Source of the DNA: Clostridium folliculivorans
GTDB lineage: Bacteria > Bacillota > Clostridia > Clostridiales > Clostridiaceae
Direction: 5' to 3'
NCBI RefSeq assembly: GCF_024341905.1
Contig: NZ_BQXY01000001.1
Span: forward strand, 1,087,013-1,151,012
DNA length: 64,000 nucleotides
Shown: positions 1 through 7,997 of the stretch, piece by piece
Layout of the letters: every line of letters begins with the position of its first letter
Numbering within the stretch: the first letter of the stretch is position 1
The notes under the pieces: generated by a model
What the model was told of the DNA's origin: nothing
Database searches by the model: none
What the model saw: only the letters and a program-made list of their open reading frames with translations
Translations under genes and position numbers: made by a program

Positions 1-245
1 CTTCTTTTTAGTAATATATAAATTCTATTTAATTTAATTAATCAGATTATAGATTAAAGTATTTTCATTTAAATACTTAATGAATAAAACTTATTAGAGT
101 ATATATAATATTGAAATGTTTAGATTAATAAAAATTCTAGATAATGACAAAAAATCAAGAGCCCAAAAGACCATTTGATTATTGATTTTGATGATTAAAA
201 TATTTGGCTATTCTCTCACAATATATTATATAGCATGTTAGCTAT

Positions 246-342
246 AGATGAACCACTTCATAATTAAATTTATATTTTCAAATTCTCCTCTCAGAAACCA
301 GAGGAGTTTTGAAAATAGATTTCAGATTGAAGTGGTTCATCT
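246..342. repeat. MITE-like palindromic repeat, type A
   Basis: A 97-bp imperfect palindrome. Its ends are AGATGAACCACTTC and GAAGTGGTTCATCT, a perfect 14-bp terminal inverted repeat. The centre has a second palindrome in which CTCCTCT pairs with AGAGGAG, flanked by TTTTCAAA/TTTGAAAA-type arms, so the single strand folds into a long hairpin. Related copies lie at 12976, 13075, 13505, 26838 and 56089. No ORF is inside. It is probably a non-autonomous mobile element that could also end or process transcripts. Confidence 0.8.
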
Positions 343-344
343 TT

Positions 345-431
345 AGATAAACTACTTCATATTAGAATTTATCCAAATAAAGATTCGTAGAACCATAGAA
401 ATCTTTATTTGGATATAATTCCTATGAATCT
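345..431. repeat. MITE-like palindromic repeat, type B (right end degenerate)
   Basis: Begins two bases after the preceding repeat with the related end AGATAAACTACTTC. The middle is a different palindrome, CCAAATAAAGATT facing AATCTTTATTTGG. Read as reverse complement it matches the copies at 27051 and 61245. The right end reads CCTATGAATCT instead of the expected terminal repeat, so this end is degraded. Confidence 0.7.
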
Positions 432-605
432 ACATAACAGAAACAATAAAAAAAAGAGACAACTAATTAACTATAATTAAAAATATATTTAAAAAATTAA
501 CAGGTTTTATTAAATTAGTGGTGCGGATTGTAAAGAGTTGGTTTATAATTGGTAGTAAGTGTAAAAAAATGACAGCAATAAGCTAATGAAATGGGGTGGA
601 GAACA

Positions 606-1883
606 TTGGAATTTAATAGTCCAAGTGAAAAAATCAAACTTATGAGAAAGAGGTTTAGAGTTAACCAAGCTGAATTAGAAGGTATAAACATGACGAGAGC
701 TTTTATCAGCATGATGGAAAGTGGGAGAAGAAATGTAAGTAAGTCTAGCTCTAAACTTCTTGCAGAAAAATTTAATAAAATTGCAAATAGGATTTCAGTT
801 AACTTAAATTTAGATGATGAATATTTTTCAAGAACTCCAAAGGAAGATGCAATTTATTATTGCAAGGAGGAATTAAACAAAGATCCTAATCACGATAAGT
901 TAGAAGAACTTATTGAAATATCTGAAGACTTTGAACTAGATGATTTACAGGCTGAAGTGTACAAGCTCCAAGGTGAAAAATATTATAAAGAAAAAGATTA
1001 TAAGGAAGCATTCTTTCATTTTCGCAAGGCCTTAGGTAAATACAAAGAACTTAGAGATAAAAAGTCACAAGTAAGAATATATCAATTGCTAGGGATATGT
1101 AAAAGTAGAAGAGAAGAGCATGATGATGCTATTCATTACTATAAAGAGGCTATAGCTTATGCGAGAGAAGAAAACGATAAGAGAGTATTCTATAAAGGTA
1201 ATTATAATCTAGCACTTAGCTATATGTTAACTCAGCAATATGATAAGAGCTTAGAGAGACTTGATCAAATAATCAATAGTAAGGAGGATGAAGTTGATTT
1301 TGATATACTAGTTGATGCAAAGATTCTGAAGGGCTATGAGTTAGATAATATAGGTAGAGGGAAAGAAGCAATTGACGAAGATTTAAGTTTAATTGATATT
1401 CTAAAGGGTAAAGATGATGAAAGTCTATCTATGGCATATAATAATATAGCTGAAGCTTATTATAAGATAGGTGATTATACTAAAAGTTTAAAATATGTTG
1501 ATGAGGCTCAAAGGTTGAAAGTTAAAGTTAACAAGCCAATGCTTTCACAAACACTAAATACCAAAGGAAAGGTACTTTTTAAGACAGGCTTCTACCAAGA
1601 AAGTATACTTATATTAGGTTTAGCAATTGACTTAGCAGAAGAGTACAAAAGATTTGATTATCTTTTGGAAAGCTGTAAGGATTTGATAACAGTATATGAA
1701 TCCACAAACGATTATCAAAGCATACAGGATTTAATGAATAGATTATTAGAGATTTTAGACACTAATGATGTTAAATCTGGCAAAGCATATGCGGTTCTGA
1801 AGCTAGCAGAAGTATCAGCTAAACTGGATAATAGTAGCGAAACTATAAGCTATCTAAACAAATTAGAAATATTATTGCAATAA
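606..1883 (+). CDS. HTH-TPR transcriptional regulator, RRNPP-like peptide sensor
   Basis: About 425 residues. Residues 1-60 look like an XRE-type helix-turn-helix (SPSEKIKLMRKRFRVNQAEL, then a recognition-helix-like SMMESGRRNVSKSSS). The rest is a series of tetratricopeptide-like helices, e.g. YKEAFFHFRKALGKY, HDDAIHYYKEAIAYA and YTKSLKYVDEAQR. In the RRNPP family (Rgg, PlcR, PrgX, NprR) such TPR domains bind imported signalling peptides and switch DNA binding. A 46-codon secreted-type peptide gene follows 91 bp downstream, which supports that role. I chose TTG at 606 because GGTGGAG lies just ahead and the HTH begins right after it; ATG at 591 is in frame but has no ribosome site. Family call is fairly sure; the partner assignment is inference from position. 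Confidence 0.75.
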   Translation: MEFNSPSEKIKLMRKRFRVNQAELEGINMTRAFISMMESGRRNVSKSSSKLLAEKFNKIANRISVNLNLDDEYFSRTPKEDAIYYCKEELNKDPNHDKLEELIEISEDFELDDLQAEVYKLQGEKYYKEKDYKEAFFHFRKALGKYKELRDKKSQVRIYQLLGICKSRREEHDDAIHYYKEAIAYAREENDKRVFYKGNYNLALSYMLTQQYDKSLERLDQIINSKEDEVDFDILVDAKILKGYELDNIGRGKEAIDEDLSLIDILKGKDDESLSMAYNNIAEAYYKIGDYTKSLKYVDEAQRLKVKVNKPMLSQTLNTKGKVLFKTGFYQESILILGLAIDLAEEYKRFDYLLESCKDLITVYESTNDYQSIQDLMNRLLEILDTNDVKSGKAYAVLKLAEVSAKLDNSSETISYLNKLEILLQ

Positions 1884-1908
1884 ATTAACTAATATTAACA
1901 ATTTATAT

Positions 1909-1937
1909 TTCGTATTTAATGGTAACTTGTGTATAAT
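1909..1937 (+). promoter_or_regulatory. Promoter of the propeptide gene
   Basis: A consensus -10 (TATAAT, 1932-1937) sits 38 bp before the propeptide start. The hexamer 17 bp upstream (TTCGTA) is a poor -35. A good -10 with a weak -35 is typical of activator-dependent promoters, consistent with control by the adjacent HTH-TPR protein. Confidence 0.45.
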
Positions 1938-1974
1938 ATATTATGATTGCTTTATAAGATAAGGAGGATGGGAT

Positions 1975-2115
1975 ATGAGAAATAGATTTTTAAAAACCAT
2001 TGGAGGTATGCTCCTAGTTTGCATGTTAGTGATTCCAGTGATAGGAAACAAAAGCTTTCCAACACATGGTGGGGTAACTACTATGGGTGGAGACTATCAT
2101 CAGGGCGGAGAATAA
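1975..2115 (+). CDS. Small secreted-type propeptide, candidate quorum-sensing signal
   Basis: A 46-residue ORF with an excellent ribosome site (AAGGAGG, 1961-1967). The N-terminus is a signal-peptide-like segment: positive MRNRFLKT, then a hydrophobic GGMLLVCMLVIPVIG. A short polar, Gly-rich tail follows, with repeated GG pairs (THGGVTTMGGDYHQGGE). This architecture matches the pro-signals of RRNPP systems such as PapR or Phr, where a C-terminal fragment is exported, trimmed and re-imported. It lies directly behind an HTH-TPR gene, has its own -10 box and is closed by a strong terminator. The mature peptide cannot be fixed from sequence; the last 7-10 residues are the likeliest part. It could instead be a small bacteriocin-like peptide. 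Confidence 0.65.
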   Translation: MRNRFLKTIGGMLLVCMLVIPVIGNKSFPTHGGVTTMGGDYHQGGE

Positions 2116-2126
2116 AACTTAACATA

Positions 2127-2172
2127 AAGGACTAGATAAAATTATTTAATAAGATTTATCTAGTCCTTTCTA
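2127..2172 (+). terminator. Intrinsic terminator of the propeptide gene
   Basis: A perfect 14-bp stem (AAGGACTAGATAAA, 2127-2140, with TTTATCTAGTCCTT, 2155-2168) followed by TCTATTT. It closes the regulator-propeptide unit. Confidence 0.85.
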
Positions 2173-2400
2173 TTTAAGGTGCTTGTAAAAATTAATACAA
2201 TTTCCACATTATTTCTTTGCTTTTTCAAAAAATTATGTATAATAGAAAGGGCGATTTTTTTTAAAAAGCACAAATGGATTTTGATGTGGCTTTTACGGAA
2301 ACTTAATTTATAATTTTTAGAAATCAAGGTATTCAGAGATTTTTAGATTATATAAATTAAAAGTTTGAGTTGAGCATCTATGTTAGAAAGGTTGAAGTAA

Positions 2401-3786
2401 GTGAAAGATTTTTATGAAGTTTTAGGATTAGAAAAACAAGCTACAAAGGAAGAAATAAAGGGAGCGTATTTTGCAGCTGCAAGAAAATTCCCTTTCGATA
2501 GATATGAAGAAGAATTTATGGATATAAGATATGCTTATGAAGTTCTAAGTAACCATAAGGCAAAGAAAGAATATGATTCGATTATTTGCTTGTCTAAAGA
2601 AATAAAAGAAAATTACGACAAAGCAAGAAGTTTAATTGAAGAAGGAGATTTAAACGCTGCAATTAAGGTGCTTGAGGAAATATTAAAAGATAATCCAACA
2701 CTGCTGCTTATAAGGGGACTTTTAGCAGAAAGCTATTTAAAGAATAATAATAGTGGAAAAGCCATTAAGATTTTTGAAGAGCTTACAAAGGAAGAATCAG
2801 AAAATGCAGCATTCTTAGGTTATATTGCCAATTCATATCATGTAAGAGGCTGGCAGAAGAAGGCAATAAAAGCCTATGAGGAAGCTTTAGCTCTTGATTC
2901 TGATAATATATCTTTATGGATTGGACTTTGTGATGCTCATACAAAGGATGAAAATTACGATGAGGCTAAAAAGGTTATTGAGAAAGCTATAGAGATCCAA
3001 AAGGAGATTAGTTTTATTGCTACATTGTATTTTAGGCTTATAATGCTAGAAATAAGCTTTGGAATGAACTCTCTAATAAGCGATATTACAGATAAGATTG
3101 TAGTTGTAGCTCAAAACAATTCAGAGATTAAAGAAGATATAGCATGGATACTTTGTGATATATCAAGATACTTTATGCAGTTAGGTGGAGCAGAAGAAGC
3201 TGAAAGACTTAATAATGCTGCAATTGAAATTTTGCCACAAGATGAAAATGTGTTAGATACTAAAAAGGAAATTGAGAATTTCAATAAGTATGCTGACTTG
3301 TTTGGCAAGTTAAGTGATGATGAAGAAATAAGACAGGAAATTGGTGTTCTTGTTGGACTAGAGGTACTTCCAGACAGCGTTCTAGACTTAGACGAAGATG
3401 GAAAAGATGCAATGGCTTATTATAACGAATACCAAATATTATCACAATACGATGACTTTAAAGCTTCAATTCAAAGCCTTAAAAAGGGTTACCCTGAATT
3501 TTATGAGCTAATAAGAGATTTTTTTGATAAAGCAGCAAATGATGGGGAAAGAAGAAAGATGCTTAAAGGTTATGAAAAGCATAGTGACAGATTCTTTGAG
3601 CTCATAAATGGTTCTCCAAATTTCTTTGAAGGTGAAGAAGGGGAGTCAGCTAGTGATGAAGTATCTACTGTTGACCTAAATAATGATAATGTAGTTCCGT
3701 TTATAAGGGAAGAACCTAAGATCGGAAGAAATGACCCTTGTACTTGCGGAAGTGGGAAAAAGTATAAGAAGTGTTGTGGAAAATAG
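2401..3786 (+). CDS. J-domain-like protein with TPR repeats and C-terminal SEC-C zinc motif
   Basis: 461 residues, GTG start. Residues 1-60 match a DnaJ J-domain ([20 protein letters not shown], then [17 protein letters not shown]). However, the HPD loop that stimulates DnaK ATPase is replaced by PFD (residues 31-33), so canonical Hsp70 stimulation is unlikely. Residues about 75-290 are TPR-like helix pairs, e.g. [15 protein letters not shown]. The C-terminus (about 442-461) is a SEC-C zinc-binding motif, [20 protein letters not shown], as found at the end of SecA. The combination suggests an adaptor that binds proteins or ribosome/Sec components. It stands alone, with its terminator about 155 bp downstream. 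Domain calls are sure; function is unknown. Confidence 0.75.
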   Translation: MKDFYEVLGLEKQATKEEIKGAYFAAARKFPFDRYEEEFMDIRYAYEVLSNHKAKKEYDSIICLSKEIKENYDKARSLIEEGDLNAAIKVLEEILKDNPTLLLIRGLLAESYLKNNNSGKAIKIFEELTKEESENAAFLGYIANSYHVRGWQKKAIKAYEEALALDSDNISLWIGLCDAHTKDENYDEAKKVIEKAIEIQKEISFIATLYFRLIMLEISFGMNSLISDITDKIVVVAQNNSEIKEDIAWILCDISRYFMQLGGAEEAERLNNAAIEILPQDENVLDTKKEIENFNKYADLFGKLSDDEEIRQEIGVLVGLEVLPDSVLDLDEDGKDAMAYYNEYQILSQYDDFKASIQSLKKGYPEFYELIRDFFDKAANDGERRKMLKGYEKHSDRFFELINGSPNFFEGEEGESASDEVSTVDLNNDNVVPFIREEPKIGRNDPCTCGSGKKYKKCCGK

Positions 3787-3939
3787 CTCTTGAGTTTCTA
3801 ACTCAACTATTAGTTTATACATACCAAAAGTCATAGATGTGTAATTTTTGGACATGTATAGATTAAGTTTCCATACAGGAATTCTTTAATTGTAGTTTGT
3901 GGGAAGATAAGTTTAAAGAGTAGAATAATAAGCACAGTA

Positions 3940-3970
3940 GGGACAGCTGTATCTTTGTAGCTGTCCTTTT
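3940..3970 (+). terminator. Intrinsic terminator
   Basis: GGACAGCT pairs with AGCTGTCC around a 10-base loop, followed by TTTT. It lies downstream of the J-domain gene. Confidence 0.6.
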
Positions 3971-4063
3971 AATGTGTAAAAGATAAAGTTTTCATTTTGG
4001 TTAAGTATACATGGAGATCATTGGACTGGAAAGTTTATATATATATAAGTTTTCCAAAAAGAT

Positions 4064-4375
4064 CTACTTTCTAAATCTATTATTGGTATTTGTATAAATA
4101 ATAAGAAATATTACTGTTCCTATGAAAAGAATAAAACCAATAACAAATACAAAATGTTGATTGAGTAAGGTGCTTAGTCCCCACAAGAAAACTGAAAAAG
4201 CAAGCATAAACATTGACTTCCCCATAAACTTACATAGAGCTTCTGTATCATATTTAGCTTTTTCTTCTTTACTTAAGGTATTATACCCTGATATGAGAAA
4301 AGCACCTTTTCCTAAAGAAAAAACTATTCCTAATACAATGAATAATACAATTATCCCGATTAGTCCAGCTGGCAT
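4064..4375 (-). CDS. DUF3784-family small membrane protein
   Basis: 103 residues with three predicted membrane helices (about 5-27, 52-70 and 74-93). The segment GAFLISGYNTLSKEEKAKYD between helices one and two is the hallmark of DUF3784 proteins, which are common in Clostridia and have no known role. It is convergent with the J-domain gene. The plus-strand reading frame over the same bases shows no family features and is taken as a shadow. Confidence 0.75.
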   Translation of the reverse strand: MPAGLIGIIVLFIVLGIVFSLGKGAFLISGYNTLSKEEKAKYDTEALCKFMGKSMFMLAFSVFLWGLSTLLNQHFVFVIGFILFIGTVIFLIIYTNTNNRFRK

Positions 4376-4692
4376 TATTATTCCCCCTTTATTAGAATCT
4401 CTATATACCTTGAATTTTTATGTATATATTCATTCTAGAAATATATGGATTGTTGGTTACGGTGATTACCAATATATAAATATATTGTAAGATGGAAAAG
4501 GTGAATAACGCAATTTTAATAGATGGTTACAAAATAGGTGTTATTTTAAGAGAAGCAAAGCTAGGCTATGATAATTTTGGGATAATAAGAAATATATGCT
4601 AAGAAGAGGCAATAAAAACCACAAATTAGTAGTAGAATGATTATTATAAAATGTTTTTTGCTAAAGATGTACCAGTTATAGGAGAAGATTAC

Positions 4693-5181
4693 ATGAATAA
4701 AAAGAAACCCCTTGTATTAGTAATAGCAGGCCTTTTGGTGATAATTGCTATTACATTAATTATAAAGCAGAATATTCCGGCTAAGCTAAGTGAACATAGA
4801 AACATAGCAGCTCCTGACAGCATTATTTATTATAAGAAAGATGGTAAGGTAACTTTAACTAAGTCAGACTATAGATTTTACTCTATTGTTAATATAACTA
4901 ATGAAAGAGTTAAAGGCATTAAAGATGCGTATAAAAGTATATTCATGCTGGATGACTTAAAGAAGAAAGGAATGCTTCTTGAGTTTGATTATTCTGAGAA
5001 ACAGACCTTTCAGTATGCTGTTAAACCTAATGAACTAAGAACCGTTACCTATACTAAGCTTTACTTTGATTTGGACAAAAATGATAGTATAAGTAACCAA
5101 ATGGACTTTGAAGGTGAAGGATATGGTCCAATTGGTCCATTACTTCCTGATGATAAACTTTTAGAAATATTACATAAGTAG
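4693..5181 (+). CDS. Membrane-anchored protein of unknown function
   Basis: 162 residues. MNKKKP is followed by one hydrophobic helix (LVLVIAGLLVIIAITLII), giving a signal anchor and an extracytoplasmic domain of about 130 residues rich in Lys, Tyr and Asp. I chose ATG at 4693 because AGGAGA lies 7 bp upstream and the anchor begins there; an in-frame ATG at 4651 would add a 14-residue tail with no ribosome site. I do not recognise the family. It stands alone between a DUF3784 gene and the ABC-F leader. Confidence 0.6.
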   Translation: MNKKKPLVLVIAGLLVIIAITLIIKQNIPAKLSEHRNIAAPDSIIYYKKDGKVTLTKSDYRFYSIVNITNERVKGIKDAYKSIFMLDDLKKKGMLLEFDYSEKQTFQYAVKPNELRTVTYTKLYFDLDKNDSISNQMDFEGEGYGPIGPLLPDDKLLEILHK

Positions 5182-5207
5182 TTTTGGAATTTCAGTAGTT
5201 AAGATAT

Positions 5208-5225
5208 AGATAAACTAGTTTATCT
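5208..5225. repeat. Solo terminal-repeat palindrome
   Basis: AGATAAACTAGTTTATCT is a perfect 18-bp palindrome. It equals two terminal repeats of the MITE-like families joined end to end with the interior missing. It is probably an internal-deletion derivative and sits 91 bp upstream of the ABC-F promoter. Confidence 0.5.
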
Positions 5226-5316
5226 ATAAGAAATTTGCAATACGGAATTTCCGGACTACAAAATTATCAGATTTATAAGGCTGTGTTTTAACATAATGTT
5301 TGAACATATATTGATG

Positions 5317-5345
5317 TTGACATTTTTGAAATGTAAGCGTAGAAT
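5317..5345 (+). promoter_or_regulatory. Promoter of the ABC-F leader transcript
   Basis: TTGACA (5317-5322), a 17-bp spacer, then TAGAAT (5340-5345): a near-consensus housekeeping promoter. Transcription would start near 5352, giving an untranslated leader of about 580 nt before the ABC-F start. Confidence 0.75.
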
Positions 5346-5376
5346 AATAAGAAAAATCGGAATTTGAGGTGAAAAA

Positions 5377-5397
5377 ATGTATAATTTTTCTTGCTAA
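5377..5397 (+). CDS. Leader peptide 1 of the ABC-F attenuator
   Basis: A six-codon ORF (MYNFSC, then TAA) with a good ribosome site (GAGGTG, 5366-5371, 5 bp spacing). It begins about 25 nt after the predicted transcription start. Its last codons contain TTTCTTGC (5387-5394), which pairs with GCAAGAAA at 5463-5470. This placement, with the leader ORF overlapping the first arm of an RNA switch, is the usual design for antibiotic-sensing ribosome-stalling peptides ahead of ABC-F and erm genes. That it is translated is inference. Confidence 0.6.
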   Translation: MYNFSC

Positions 5398-5568
5398 TTT
5401 TTAAAGTACAACAGACACAAATATAAACGGAACAATTCTGTTTTTTTGTCGTACTTTTTTATGCAAGAAAGTTATTCTTTTTTTCTCTTAACATATACTT
5501 TGGTGCTATGCTTAATTGCCTAGCTTAACTTTGTATATCTATGAGCTGTAAGAATGATAATTTCTTGC
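5387..5568 (+). promoter_or_regulatory. Mutually exclusive RNA pairings (attenuator switch)
   Basis: The sequence GCAAGAAA (5463-5470) is complementary over 8 bp to TTTCTTGC inside leader ORF 1 (5387-5394). It is equally complementary to TTTCTTGC in the 3' arm of the T-tract terminator (5561-5568). Only one pairing can form. A ribosome stalled on leader ORF 1 would mask the first copy and free GCAAGAAA to break the terminator, allowing read-through into the ABC-F gene. The pairings are visible; the mechanism is inferred from known ABC-F leaders. Confidence 0.6.
5403..5460 (+). terminator. Leader hairpin T1
   Basis: AAAGTAC (5403-5409) pairs with GTACTTT (5451-5457), and AACAGA with TCTGTT inside it; the 3' arm runs into six T. 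It is a likely weak intrinsic terminator nested inside the outer TTCTTGC/GCAAGAA pairing. Confidence 0.5.
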
Positions 5569-5592
5569 GGCTCTTATTTTTTTTGTTTTTTT
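5543..5592 (+). terminator. Leader terminator T2
   Basis: GAGCTGTAAGAA (5543-5554) pairs with TTCTTGCGGCTC (5562-5573), 12 bp with two G-U pairs and a short loop. TTATTTTTTTTG and a further T-run follow. It is the strongest terminator in the leader and lies 340 nt before the structural gene, with no gene ahead of it, which points to attenuation. Confidence 0.75.
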
Positions 5593-5689
5593 AGCATAGA
5601 TAGCGTAAAGTGACATATGAAAAAAACTAAAATTAGTTTGATATCCTATAAACCTTATTTATGGGAAAAGCATAGGAGGAGGATGAAAA

Positions 5690-5770
5690 ATGAAAATTGA
5701 AGATACTTTGCTAACGCATGATATTCTCCATATAGAGCCGGATACTATAGGCGACTCTCATATGGAGTAA
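5690..5770 (+). CDS. Leader peptide 2 upstream of the ABC-F gene
   Basis: A 26-codon ORF beginning MKIEDTLLTHDILH, with a very strong ribosome site (AGGAGGAGG, 7 bp spacing). It is acidic and lacks a hydrophobic segment, so it is not a secreted peptide. Its second half forms the hairpins described in the next entry, and its stop codon overlaps one stem. It is best explained as a second regulatory ORF; it could also be the remnant of a lost gene. Confidence 0.5.
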   Translation: MKIEDTLLTHDILHIEPDTIGDSHME

Positions 5771-5804
5771 TAACAAGGTCGCCTTTTGTTCCGACTTTGT
5801 TATT
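5726..5804 (+). promoter_or_regulatory. Overlapping hairpins in the second leader segment
   Basis: Three competing stems are visible. Stem A is CTCCATATAGAG (5726-5737) with CTCTCATATGGAG (5755-5767). Stem B is AGGCGAC (5749-5755) with GTCGCCT (5778-5784), followed by TTTGTT. Stem C is AATAACAAGGTCG (5769-5781) with CGACTTTGTTATT (5792-5804). B shares bases with both A and C, so the set can act as a second switch controlled by ribosomes on leader ORF 2. Confidence 0.5.
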
Positions 5805-5931
5805 TATAAGATTATAAAAGGATTACCTTAAAGTTGTTTTGTATTTTATCTTTTGCTTATACTAGGGCAGACTTTAAAAATAGCTTTAGATTTGAGGTTT
5901 TCCTGATTTAATTGCAGAGGAGGACGATACT

Positions 5932-7410
5932 ATGTCTATGATAAATGTAACTAATCTTACCTTCGCTTATGAAGGTAGTTATGATAATATATTTGAAAAT
6001 GTAAGCTTTCAAATCGATACTGATTGGAAGTTAGGATTTACCGGAAGAAATGGAAGAGGGAAGACCACTTTTTTAAATCTTTTGCTTGGAAAACACGAAT
6101 ATATAGGGAATATTTCAGCTAATGTAAACTTTGAATACTTTCCTTATGAAGTTAAGGCTCAAGAGGATTTTACCATTGATGTCATAAGAGAAATCAGTCC
6201 AAATTCAATGGACTGGGAGATTGTAAAAGAATTATCTATGCTTGATATGGACTATGATGCTTTATATAGGCAGTTTTACACACTATCTAAAGGAGAGCAG
6301 ACTAAGGCCCTGCTTGCTGCAATGTTTTTAAAGGAGAACTCCTTCTTGCTTATTGATGAGCCTACAAATCATTTGGATATTGAAGGTAGAAAGAAATTAA
6401 GTGATTACCTTAAAAAGAAGAAGGGATTTATCTTAATCTCACATGATAGAGCTTTCTTGGATAATTGCATTGATCATATTTTGGCTATCAATAAAACCAA
6501 TATTGAAATACAGAAAGGGAACTTTTCTTCTTGGTGGAGAAACAAAGAATTGCAGGATGGTTTTGAGCTTGCGGAAAATGAAAAACTTAAGAAAGATATT
6601 AATAGACTTTCAGCAGCAGCAAAACGTACCTCAACCTGGTCTGATAAAGTTGAAAGTAGCAAGTTTGGAGGTACTAATTCTGGAAGTAAAATAGATAGAG
6701 GTTATGTTGGACACAAAGCTGCAAAGATGATGCAGCGTGCTAAAAATATAGAATCTAGACAGCAAAATGCTATTGAAGAAAAATCGAAGCTGCTTAAAAA
6801 TATTGAATCTAATGAAAGCTTAAAAATAGTACCACTGACTTTCCATGATAGAAAACTTGTGGAACTTTCAGAGGTTTCCGTTCGATATGACGATAAAATT
6901 GTCTGTGAAAATATAAGTTTTACCATAGAGCAAGGTGAAAGAATTGCAATACAAGGAAAAAACGGCAGTGGGAAATCGAGTATCTTAAAACTGATTAATG
7001 GGGAAGACATCTCTCATGAGGGAACTGTGAGAAAAAATAATAAACTTATAATTTCCTATGTTTCTCAAGATACCTCGGCTCTACATGGTAACCTTACTGA
7101 GTATGCAGAGAAAAATTCTATTGATGAAAGCCTATTTAAAGCAATGCTTAGAAAGCTTGATTTCTCAAGAGAACAGTTTGAAAAGAACATTGAAGATTTT
7201 AGTGGAGGTCAGAAGAAAAAGGTGTTGATAGCAAAAAGCCTATGTGATAGAGCACATCTTTATATCTGGGATGAACCACTAAACTTTATTGATGTAATCT
7301 CACGTATGCAGATAGAAGAACTCTTGATGGAATATGAACCAACAATCTTGTTTGTTGAACATGATATTACATTTTGTGAGAATGTAGCAACAAAACTGAT
7401 AAAATTGTAG
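5932..7410 (+). CDS. ABC-F ribosome protection protein, Lsa/CplR-like
   Basis: 492 residues, no membrane segment. There are two ATPase domains. Domain 1 has Walker A GRNGRGKTT (38-46), signature LSKGEQ and Walker B LLIDEPTNHLD. Domain 2 has GKNGSGKSS, FSGGQKKK and a divergent Walker B region, YIWDEPLNFID. The linker between them is rich in Lys and Arg (GGTNSGSKIDRGYVGHKAAK), as in the antibiotic-resistance domain of Lsa-type ABC-F proteins. These enter the ribosomal E site and dislodge lincosamides, streptogramin A and pleuromutilins. Start is ATG after GGAGGACGATACT. The elaborate leader supports drug-inducible expression. Family call is strong; the exact drug range cannot be read from sequence. 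Confidence 0.85.
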   Translation: MSMINVTNLTFAYEGSYDNIFENVSFQIDTDWKLGFTGRNGRGKTTFLNLLLGKHEYIGNISANVNFEYFPYEVKAQEDFTIDVIREISPNSMDWEIVKELSMLDMDYDALYRQFYTLSKGEQTKALLAAMFLKENSFLLIDEPTNHLDIEGRKKLSDYLKKKKGFILISHDRAFLDNCIDHILAINKTNIEIQKGNFSSWWRNKELQDGFELAENEKLKKDINRLSAAAKRTSTWSDKVESSKFGGTNSGSKIDRGYVGHKAAKMMQRAKNIESRQQNAIEEKSKLLKNIESNESLKIVPLTFHDRKLVELSEVSVRYDDKIVCENISFTIEQGERIAIQGKNGSGKSSILKLINGEDISHEGTVRKNNKLIISYVSQDTSALHGNLTEYAEKNSIDESLFKAMLRKLDFSREQFEKNIEDFSGGQKKKVLIAKSLCDRAHLYIWDEPLNFIDVISRMQIEELLMEYEPTILFVEHDITFCENVATKLIKL

Positions 7411-7526
7411 TGGTAAAAATAGCACTCTTGCTAGTAGGTCATAGTTAAAATAACTTTTAGGATACTCATTTAATTAATAAGTTATGATAAAGATATAAAT
7501 AATAAATAAACAAAGGAGAGGTTTGT

Positions 7527-7916
7527 ATGGAATTTACCTTAGAAGCAATACAAGAAGCGCAAAAGAAATATACAGGACCAGATTTTCCGAGGCTAATAAG
7601 GGAGTTTAAAAAGCTTGGAATGGTAACCAATATCTATGATCTAAAAACAGGATTGATAACATATGAAAACAAGCTCGGTGAGAAAATAGAAGTTAAAGGC
7701 AATATAGAGAGTAAGGTAAATGATATATCTTCCAAAGAGTCGGCATTGGTTGCATTAAAGCGTAATCAAGTGGGAGAAAGTGATTTTTTAACATTTTGCA
7801 GGGAGATTGCAGAGGCTGGTATATATAGGTGGGTTTCAGATTTAGATAAAATGACTTGTAGTTATTATGACTTGAAGGAGCAAATTTTAATTGTAGAAAA
7901 AATACCAACTGTATAG
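7527..7916 (+). CDS. DUF1398-family protein
   Basis: 129 residues, soluble, start ATG after AAAGGAGAGG. The pattern resembles DUF1398/YbcV: an N-terminal EAIQEAQKKYTGPDFPRLIREFKKLGM, a central TYENKLGEKIEVKG, and a C-terminal FCREIAEAGIYRWVSDLDKMTCSYYDL. Members are small soluble proteins of unknown role. It is a single gene closed by a clear terminator about 46 bp downstream. Confidence 0.7.
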   Translation: MEFTLEAIQEAQKKYTGPDFPRLIREFKKLGMVTNIYDLKTGLITYENKLGEKIEVKGNIESKVNDISSKESALVALKRNQVGESDFLTFCREIAEAGIYRWVSDLDKMTCSYYDLKEQILIVEKIPTV

Positions 7917-7962
7917 CCACTAGCTATAAGAGTTCAAATTAGACAATAGAATTTAAGAAACT

Positions 7963-7997
7963 AAAAGGTATAGCAGAGTTTTAGCTATACCTTTATT
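7963..7997 (+). terminator. Intrinsic terminator
   Basis: AAAGGTATAGC pairs with GCTATACCTTT around a 9-base loop, followed by ATTTG. It closes the DUF1398 gene. Confidence 0.8.

Noticed and set aside
246..431. A CRISPR-like pair of repeats
   Set aside because: The two units differ in sequence, each is a self-contained palindrome, and no short regular spacer array exists.
4161..4490. A plus-strand 109-codon frame
   Set aside because: It lies antisense over the DUF3784 gene, has no ribosome site and lacks family features; the minus-strand frame has helices and a recognisable motif.
4492..4602. A 36-codon frame beginning MEKVNNAILIDGYKIG
   Set aside because: No ribosome site and no terminator; too short to separate from a chance frame or a small gene remnant.
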